NCBI GenBank assembly: GCA_026745465.1
Contig: JACYXH010000407.1
Coordinates: 18,501 to 82,500, forward strand
DNA length: 64,000 nucleotides
Direction of reading: 5' to 3'
Source of the DNA: Lota lota
Taxonomy: Eukaryota > Chordata > Actinopteri > Gadiformes > Lotidae
Shown here: in pieces, positions 57,625 through 64,000 of the stretch
Position numbering within the stretch: position 1 is the stretch's first letter
How the letters are laid out: the number at the start of each line of letters is the position of its first letter
Notes under the pieces: model-generated
What the model saw: the letters and a program-made list of their open reading frames with translations, nothing else
What the model was told of the DNA's origin: nothing
Database searches by the model: none
Translations under genes and position numbers: made by a program

Positions 57625-57930
57625 GTACTGAAACTGTATGTCCTTTTGGCTGCATGTGTTATAGGACCTAATCTTATTGTGTTTTGATGTTCCTTTTAGC
57701 TGTATGTGTTTTAGGACCAAATTTCCTGTGTTTTATGTTCCTTTTAGATGTATGTGTTTTAGGACCAAATTTACTGTGTTTTATGTTCCTTTTAGATGTA
57801 TGTGTTTTAGGACCTAATCCTATTGTGTTTTTATGTTCATTTGAGCTGTATTTGTTTTAGTACCTAATCTTATAGTGTTTTAATGTTCCTTTTAGCTGTA
57901 TGTGTTTTAGGACCCCATCTTAATTGTTCT
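57625..57930. repeat. Minisatellite, about 50-57 bp x 6
   Basis: Units contain gttccttttagctgtatgtg and ttttaggacctaat. A following segment ends gcaccagcagggataataaa gattaatc, which may be a LINE 3' end. Confidence 0.85.
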
Positions 57931-57999
57931 TTACCTTTTTTTAAACTGTTTGCTGTAAAAGGAATTGCACCAGCAGGGATAATAAAGATTAATCTACTC

Positions 58000-58365
58000 T
58001 ACCCATGCCCTGGTAGGCCCACTTACAAGTAGCACACCGGTAATTAGTAAAGGACACCTGTGGCAAACGGCTTTTGTAATGAATTGTATTTTAAAATACT
58101 GCCAGGGACAATATAGAATGATGAAGGCCCAGTGGTCAGACCCGATTGGTTCCTGTAGCTGTCAATCAAACAGCTCTAACATAATTACTGCCATGCCCAC
58201 TCAATCCTGGAAAATGATCTGATGTGCTAATAAAGCCATTTTTAAACAGCATTTTAGATTATTACATAGCATATTTTCTTTATCAATCTTTGATGGATGA
58301 CTAATATCAACGTCAACTTTGAATTCAAGAAGACGTTTTTACCCTTTGGATTTGGGTGACCAGGG
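58000..58365. other. No supported feature
   Basis: Non-coding sequence between the minisatellite and the next dispersed repeat. Confidence 0.35.
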
Positions 58366-58369
58366 ATTT

Positions 58370-58949
58370 TAACCATTCATGTGATATTGTTTTGAACATT
58401 GTGGAGCCAATCCCTATATTGTGTTATGTAGTGTAGGCCTACTCTATATTTGAGAGGATCACTCGTATGAGAGGGATATGAAATTACCTTCAAGGGGATT
58501 TAAAACTGCTGCACTTGTCTCAACACATATCAATAGTGATGACGTAAGGTTCATATTTTTCAGGTTAGCCAGTTGCACTGACGTCATCTAACCTGCAGAT
58601 GGTGCTACAGTGCACCTTTTTCTAGTGTTTCAAAACGGACCTTATATCAAATCAATTGGTTTAATATTCTCAAGACGTTTAAATGATTCAAGTAGGTCTA
58701 TAGCTTCATTCTCCACGGTACTAGCTAGAGCTGAATGAAACAGACATAACTGCATACTACAGCAGTGTTGGCATTTAACAAACTGTGGGCCTGGAAACAA
58801 CTATGTTCATATAATTAGTCAGCAGTGTTTTTTATATCGTGGTGATCATCGTTTTGATGTTCTAATACACACACGCACGCACACACACAAACACGCACAC
58901 ACGCTTACACACACGCACACACACACACACAAACACGCACACATACACA

Positions 58950-58997
<48 letters not shown>

Positions 58998-59189
58998 AAA
59001 CCCGGAGCGCTGCTTCCTCTACTTCCTACTCTGACTGAATCCGCTGTCTGCTGCTCTCATAGCTCTGCTGCTCGTGTGTGCACTGTGCGCGTGCACGCCG
59101 GGGCGCGTTCCTGCAGCGAGCGTAGCGGCAATAAACAGATCTGTTCTCTCTTCTTCTTCTTTTGTTGAATATTGGATCGGGGCTGGATC
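58370..59189 (-). repeat. GC-rich-core dispersed repeat, copy 4 (long)
   Basis: Reverse complement of 10966-11745 nearly end to end: left flank 58370-58860, a CA-rich tract 58865-58996, then the core 58998-59189. It joins directly to a copy of the 4.97-5.24 kb repeat family at 59190. Confidence 0.85.
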
Positions 59190-59360
59190 ATGTTCCTGAA
59201 ACAACTAAATCAGGTAAAAGGGATTAAAAGTGGATCTAGAGAGAGTTTGAGCTTCAGGGATCCTCACTGTGGAAGACTGAAGTTAAAATGAGGAGGTAGG
59301 CTTGAACGTCTCGGGAGGACGGTCATCTGGCATCACGTGTTTTCAGGGAAAGCGATGCTT
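59190..59360 (+). repeat. Dispersed repeat fragment (same family as 4970-5240)
   Basis: tgttcctgaaacaactaaat through cacgtgttttcagggaaagc. Closest to the 4970-5240 copy. A CA/CT-rich microsatellite (59388-59508) follows, as in the other copies. Confidence 0.75.
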
Positions 59361-59449
59361 ACTAATGCATGCATTAACGCGCACACACTGACGCACGCAC
59401 ACGCACACACACAATCACACACAATATCACACACACACACACACACACT

Positions 59450-59504
<55 letters not shown>

Positions 59505-59789
59505 ACTCGCCTCTCTCTCTTCAGACAGAGCGGTAGACCCGTCTTCTTATTTTCGGACCAAAAAGAAGACATCTGAGGAACAGGTCGTTATATCCACGTA
59601 TTTTCTCATGAGCGTGTACTCCTTTATCGTTCAGTAAACTCCGCATCTTTTCTTCAAAAGTCGATTTCTGGGGGTCAACAGATTCATCTGCTGCGAGACC
59701 AGAACCATTTTACGCAGATGGCTCATGCTTTCATTTTTTAAAGCGCTGTTGTGGGTCGTCACCCACATAGCGCTTGTGTGTTTAAGTTA

Positions 59790-60059
59790 TTCATGTTTCA
59801 TCTATCTTCATTCTCCACGTTACTAGCTAGAGTTGAAGGAAACAGACATAACTGCATAATACAGCAGTGTTGGCATTTAACAAACTGTAGGCCTGGAAAC
59901 AACTATGTTCATATATTTAGTCAGCACTATTATAGGCCTACAGTTATGAAGCCTATTTGTATAGGACTGCTGTGTTGGTGGTTGCAATTCTATTTATTTA
60001 TATCGTGGTGATCATCGTTTTTTAATAATTGTGTCTATATTGATGCAACGCACGCGCGT

Positions 60060-60106
<47 letters not shown>

Positions 60107-60294
60107 AAACCCGGAGCGCTGCTTCCTCTACTTCCTACTCTGACTGAATCCGCTGTCTGCTGCTCTCATAGCTCTGCTGCTCGTGTGTGCACTGTGCGCG
60201 TGCACGCCGGGGCGCGTTCCTGCAGCGAGCGTAGCGGCAATAAACAGATCTGTTCTCTCTTCTTCTTTTGTTGATTATTGGATCGGGGCTGGAG
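59790..60294 (-). repeat. GC-rich-core dispersed repeat, copy 5
   Basis: 59810-60020 repeats part of the long flank (catactacagcagtgttggc-like), a CA tract follows at 60062-60105, then the core at 60108-60294. At its right end an about 86-bp segment is duplicated in tandem (60290-60470). Confidence 0.85.
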
Positions 60295-60539
60295 CTTTAT
60301 TCTTTATTATTCGCTGGTTCCTATAACTATATAAGCCTAATTATAAAGGGTAATGAAGGTTTAATAGAAGAGTTCTCAACAGCTTTATTCTTTATTATTC
60401 GTTGGTTTCTATAACTATATAAGCCTAATTATAAAGGGTAATGAAGGTTTAATAGAAGAGTTCTGTTACGGTTACGTGAATAGGACCCAAACGCAAGACA
60501 AGGAAACCAACAGGGTGCGGGTTGAAAAGGGGATTTATT

Positions 60540-60960
60540 GTCCAAAGGTACAGGCAAGGGCAAGGCAGGCGAGTAGTCCAGTAGGCGGTAGGCAGGCGGG
60601 GAGTCAGGCAGGCAGACGGACGTAGGCAGGCGGGTGGTCGGGCAGGCGAGGTTCAGCAACCAGGAAGGAAGGCAGGCAGAAGGACGTAGGCAGGCGGGTG
60701 GTCGAGCAGGCAGTAGGCAGGCGGGTGGTCGGGCAGGCAGTAGGCAGGCGGGGAGTCAGGCAGGCAGAGGGACGTAGGCAGGCGGGTAGTCGAGCAGGCA
60801 GTAGGCAGGCGGGTAGTCGACCAGGCAGTAGGCAGGCGGGTAGTCGAGCAGGCAGTAAGCAGGCGGGTAGTCAGGCAGGCAGGCAGTAAGCAGGCGGGTA
60901 GTCAGGAGGCAGTAGGCAGGCGGGTAGTCGAGCAGGCGAGGTTCGGCAACGAGGAAGGCA
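60540..60960. repeat. G-rich minisatellite (aggcaggcgggtagtcgagc)
   Basis: About fifteen units of 26-28 bp with variant ggtcgg/gtcgac endings. No unique spacers. Confidence 0.95.
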
Positions 60961-60984
60961 AGCAGGCAGGCAGGGACTAGGCAA

Positions 60985-61203
60985 CAGGAACGGGAGCAAA
61001 TCACACTGGGAACAGGAACGGGAACGGGAGCAGGCACATGAACAGGAATGGGAGTGGAACCCGAAACAGGAACAAGAACGGGAGCAGGAGCAGGAACAGG
61101 AACGGAACCCGTAATGGGAACAGAAACAGGAGTGGGACCCGTAAACAGGAACAGGAACAGGAACAGGAACAGGAACAGGAACAGGAACAGGAACAGGCAC
61201 AGG
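60985..61203. repeat. (GGAACA)n / ggaacgggagca repeat
   Basis: Degenerate hexamer repeat becoming pure (aacagg)n at 61144-61200. It is followed by a small palindromic stretch with gtagttactgc repeated at about 61220-61290. Confidence 0.95.
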
Positions 61204-61484
61204 AAGTCTAAAAGGCGGGGACGTAGTTACTGCGTGTGAGCAGTAACCACGCTGTTAACTACGCTGTAACTACGTAGTTACTGCCTGTGAGCAGAACTAG
61301 CACTGGCTCTGTGGGGAGCCAGTGCTAAAATACTGTGGTGAGTGATTGGCTGATTGCCGGCAGGAGTGTGTGGACAGAGGGAGTGCACGTAGTGGTTAAT
61401 TGACGACGGGAGGTAAACTGAGGCACATGGTGTAGTGGCAGCCGGCGCCACTAGGTGGTGGCAGAGGGTGCAGTGACACATACA

Positions 61485-61660
61485 CACTATATATGCATAT
61501 ACATGTACTCATACATACACGTACATACTATATATACATAGACATGTACTCATACATACACACACATACTATATATACATAGACATGTACTCATACATAC
61601 ACATACATACTATATATACATAGAAATGTACTTATACATACACATACATACACATACATA
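61485..61660. repeat. Minisatellite, complement of the TRIM-C intron unit
   Basis: catgtactcatacatacac and tactatatatacatagac units, about four copies, the exact complement of the 42.1-43.2 kb unit. Confidence 0.95.
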
Positions 61661-61664
61661 TACA

Positions 61665-61890
61665 TAAGTATATATCAACAACAATGTTTTGAATATATCA
61701 ACAAAAATGTTATGAATACATCAACAACAATGTTCTGAATACATCAACAACAATGTTTTGAATATATCAACAACAATGTTATGAATACATCAACAATGTT
61801 ATGAATTTATCAACAACAATGTTATGAATATATCAACAACAATGTTATGAATATATCAACAACAATGTTATGAATATATCAACAACAAAC
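61665..61890. repeat. Minisatellite, 21 bp x about 10
   Basis: Units atatcaacaacaatgttatga with few changes, directly before the Ig exon. Confidence 0.95.
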
Positions 61891-61915
61891 ATCTCTCATT
61901 GGATCCAGATCTTAC

Positions 61916-62221
61916 CAACAACAAGCAGCTCTGCGGTGTGATTGGCCGAGCCAGCTCTGTTGGTCGCCATGCAGCAGACAGTGTTCACACCATACTTCAC
62001 ACCTCTGACGAAGAGGAACCCCCTCTCCACCCAGGCCGCAGGCTCTGGTTGGTTGTCCGTGCTGTACCTCTCCAGGGGCCTGCCGTTGTGTAGCCACTCG
62101 ACGGTGGGCTCCGGAGTGCCGCCGGCATCGCAGGAGAATTGGGCCGTGTGGCCCACGGGCAACACCTTGGTAGAGGAGTGGAACTCTGTGATGCTGGGGG
62201 CCTCCTCCTTCGGGGTCATCA
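61916..62221 (-). CDS. Immunoglobulin-like (I-set/C2) domain exon
   Basis: 306-nt exon, acceptor ttctggttcag, donor gtaaga, phase 1-1 as usual for Ig exons. It encodes APSITEFHSSTKVLPVGHTA, QFSCDAGGTPEPTVEWLHNG, RPLERYSTDNQPEPAAWVER, GFLFVRGVKYGVNTVCCMAT and NRAGSANHTAELLVV. The core Cys (FSCDA), Trp (VEWLHNG) and second Cys (CCMATN) are all present, but the usual DxGxYxC is replaced by KYGVNTVCC. It would be one domain of a multi-Ig membrane or muscle-type protein. WLHNG and ANxT recall Trk-type Ig domains, but this is too weak to name. No neighbouring exon found. Confidence 0.7.
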
Positions 62222-62239
62222 CTGAACCAGAAGAAACCA

Positions 62240-63120
62240 GGACGAGATGAGTGAACGTTGTACAACACGTATCTAGAGATGCACCATCAAAACACTCCCT
62301 TCACTCTCTCTCATACCTCTCCACTAGAGGGCGACCCAGAAGATTCAGACCCAGTTTTCTCGCCTGCCTTTTCATACATGATTGAATATCACAGCAGTAT
62401 CTACAAAGATTTCCCAGGGAGGGGGAGACACTCCAGCTCAGAGATAAACGAGTCGGGGGCGGAGCTTGCGGAGGAGAACACAAATATTGGTATTGCATAT
62501 CTTTTAACGCCATTATAGCCTGTCCTACGTGATGGTTTTCAGAATATCTTATGTGTTTTATTAATATTGTATTTACATTACATGCACATTGTATTCTGAG
62601 TTATTTTACAATAGGATACATATTTTATTATAGCCTAATCTGCGCCTGTTATATTCTTTATTAATGTTCACATGCAAATGCCTCTTTATTTTGTAATATT
62701 TCAGCTTGATAAGGAAAGAATGCAGTTAGTTGATTGGTGCTTTAATCCAAATGAATTACTGTTCTCATGTGCTGAAAAAGATGGCAACAATTTAGACAAA
62801 TTATATTATTGAATAACAGCTTGAAATTAATAATGAATTATACTACTACTACTTTCGCCTCATGGGGCACCATTTTATAATAGTGGGGGGAAGGTCATTT
62901 TCTCTAGTTTACAAACGGCGGTCTGAGTAGCGGTCGGGTGCAGTTACAGCAAGATGAGGATTCAGGTGAGAAAATACCTAAACCCTGCATCACTAGTAGA
63001 CACAGACCCTGATCAGAGGTACACACATCCAACCACCTTTCCATTCATAAAGAGTATTTATACTGTATCTACTGCACAGAGAATAGAAAGGAGGAACCAT
63101 TCTCAACTCATGAACACAAA
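62240..63120. other. No supported gene
   Basis: The ORF at 62258-62518 has no recognised family. The rest is AT-rich and non-coding. Confidence 0.35.
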
Positions 63121-63126
63121 CAAAGT

Positions 63127-63724
63127 CTACGGACCCTCTTTGTTCAGGTCAGCTTCCGGATGTTCCAGGACTAAGACCTTCTCACAGATCCAGTAGTGCA
63201 GTCTGTCACACGGTTCTTCAGACAAGCTGCCATCCCATGCTACACAGTGTTCTGCTCCACCGTCATCGTGTGGTTCACCTTGTCTCCAACTGAGAACCAC
63301 AAGGAATACAAAGTTGAGCCCAGTGTTGAGGTGATGTCACTCTGTCACTCTCAGAGAAGAGATGCTGCTGAATAGAGTCATCAGCCTTACCTTGAAGTCA
63401 TGTGGGTACCATCCACCCACTTGAAGATCCCCTCTTTGTCTCGATCACTCAGTCCAATCCAGGTAGGACCCATCAATCTGCTGACAAACCCCTGTTTCCA
63501 ATAGTAATAGCACCTGTTGTCATGACAACACATCTGACTAAATGAAAAATGTATCACACACACACACACAGCCACCCTCACCTGTTCTTCTCTGCTGTTG
63601 ATAACTACCAGGTCTGCGTTTCTTTGCAGACAGTCTTCTCTACTGTCTGTCCAGCTCTTCTCAGTAGTAGAAATAAAGTAGAGACTCTGGTCGAAAAATA
63701 TCCAGCCCAGAAGGGCCAAATCAT
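63127..63724 (-). CDS. CD209-like C-type lectin, three C-terminal exons
   Basis: Exons 63724-63582 (GWIFFDQSLYFISTTEKSWT, SREDCLQRNADLVVINSREE), 63491-63391 (GFVSRLMGPTWIGLSDRDKE, FKWVDGTHMTS) and 63289-63127 (WRQGEPHDDGGAEHCVAWDG, CDRLHYWICEKVLVLEHPEA, then stop) join in phase and give a full C-type lectin domain. The four core cysteines, WIGL and YWICE are present. The usual EPN mannose motif reads EPH, so calcium and sugar binding may be changed. The architecture is that of fish CD209/CLEC4-type type II receptors on immune cells. The cytoplasmic tail, membrane anchor and neck would be encoded upstream, beyond the right edge. The stop after NKEGP closes the gene. Confidence 0.85.
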
Positions 63725-63809
63725 CTGTTGAATGTAAAAGAAAATCCTTAACAAACACAGACCTGCTTCTCTTACTGTGTTCATTACTTGTGACACACAA
63801 CCCTGAGAC

Positions 63810-64000
63810 CTGACCTTGTGTAGTAGACCACAATAGAAACATGAACTTAGTAGACCACAATAGAAACATGACCTTAGTAGACCACCATAGAAACATGACC
63901 TTAATAGACCACATAGAAACATGACCTTGTGTAGTAGACCGCAATGGAAACATGACCTTGTGTAGTAGACCCCAATAGAAACATGACCTTGTGTAGTAGA
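63810..64000. repeat. Minisatellite, about 28-34 bp units
   Basis: Units tagtagaccacaatagaaac, atgaccttgtg, six copies running off the right edge. Confidence 0.9.

Noticed and set aside
60429-61239. Pro/Ala-Tyr-rich and Val-Pro repeat ORFs
   Set aside because: Translations of the G-rich and GGAACA minisatellites.
62258-62518. 86-codon ORF
   Set aside because: No recognisable domain, no splice partner, and sequence around it looks intronic.

Overview
This is a 64 kb piece of a bony-fish (teleost) nuclear genome. The evidence is spliced host genes, teleost-expanded immune families (fish-type NLRs, finTRIM-like TRIMs, F-type and C-type lectins), eukaryotic tRNAs with internal promoters, LINE and hAT fragments, and a very heavy load of dinucleotide and longer tandem repeats. 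The microsatellite density would suit a cod-like (gadiform) fish, but that is only a guess. No CRISPR, operon or bacterial signal is present. Almost every coding feature is an exon, so real genes appear as short pieces joined by splice sites.

Layout: (1) 0.4-4.4 kb, minus strand: the 5' half of a fish NLR gene (leader exon, four copies of a 39-codon repeat exon, two linker exons) running off the left edge. A partial inverted copy lies on the plus strand at 22.2-24.4 kb and is broken. (2) 4.6-13.2 kb: microsatellites, a 34-38 bp minisatellite and several interspersed repeat families carrying Tx1/L1-type LINE pieces. (3) 13.5-18.2 kb: two TRIM genes head to head, one decayed and ending against an NXPE-like gene fragment, the other cut short in the B-box region, with a LINE 3' end between them. 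(4) 18.2-22.2 kb: repeats and LINE pieces. (5) 25.3-27.0 kb: a tRNA cluster (Asp, Leu, Gln, Ser) with decayed Asp, Gly and Leu copies. (6) 29.5-30.2 kb: the first two coding exons of a GABA-A receptor gamma subunit, probably gamma-3. (7) 30.2-38.5 kb: long non-coding repeat-rich DNA with a CR1/L2-type LINE and a candidate MITE. (8) 38.5-44.3 kb: a third TRIM gene with a damaged coiled coil but an open SPRY exon. (9) 44.3-49.4 kb: non-coding, with a palindromic MITE and a 60-nt hairpin inside a dispersed repeat. (10) 49.5-52.5 kb, minus strand: a secreted lectin gene joining an F-type (fucose-binding) lectin domain to a C-type lectin domain. Its leader exons are duplicated at 54.5-54.8 kb. (11) 53-57.3 kb: a nest of direct and inverted repeats. 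(12) 57.6-61.9 kb: minisatellites and two more copies of a GC-rich dispersed repeat. (13) 61.9-62.2 kb, minus strand: an Ig-domain exon. (14) 63.1-63.7 kb, minus strand: the three C-terminal exons of a CD209-like C-type lectin.

Most genes here belong to innate recognition (cytosolic NLR, TRIM E3 ligases, secreted or surface lectins). I see no sign that they form one pathway. The clustering looks like a duplication-prone, repeat-driven immune region. The most distinctive items are the F-type/C-type lectin fusion, the NLR exon whose 5' half was overrun by a GT repeat, and a GC-rich repeat core present five times.
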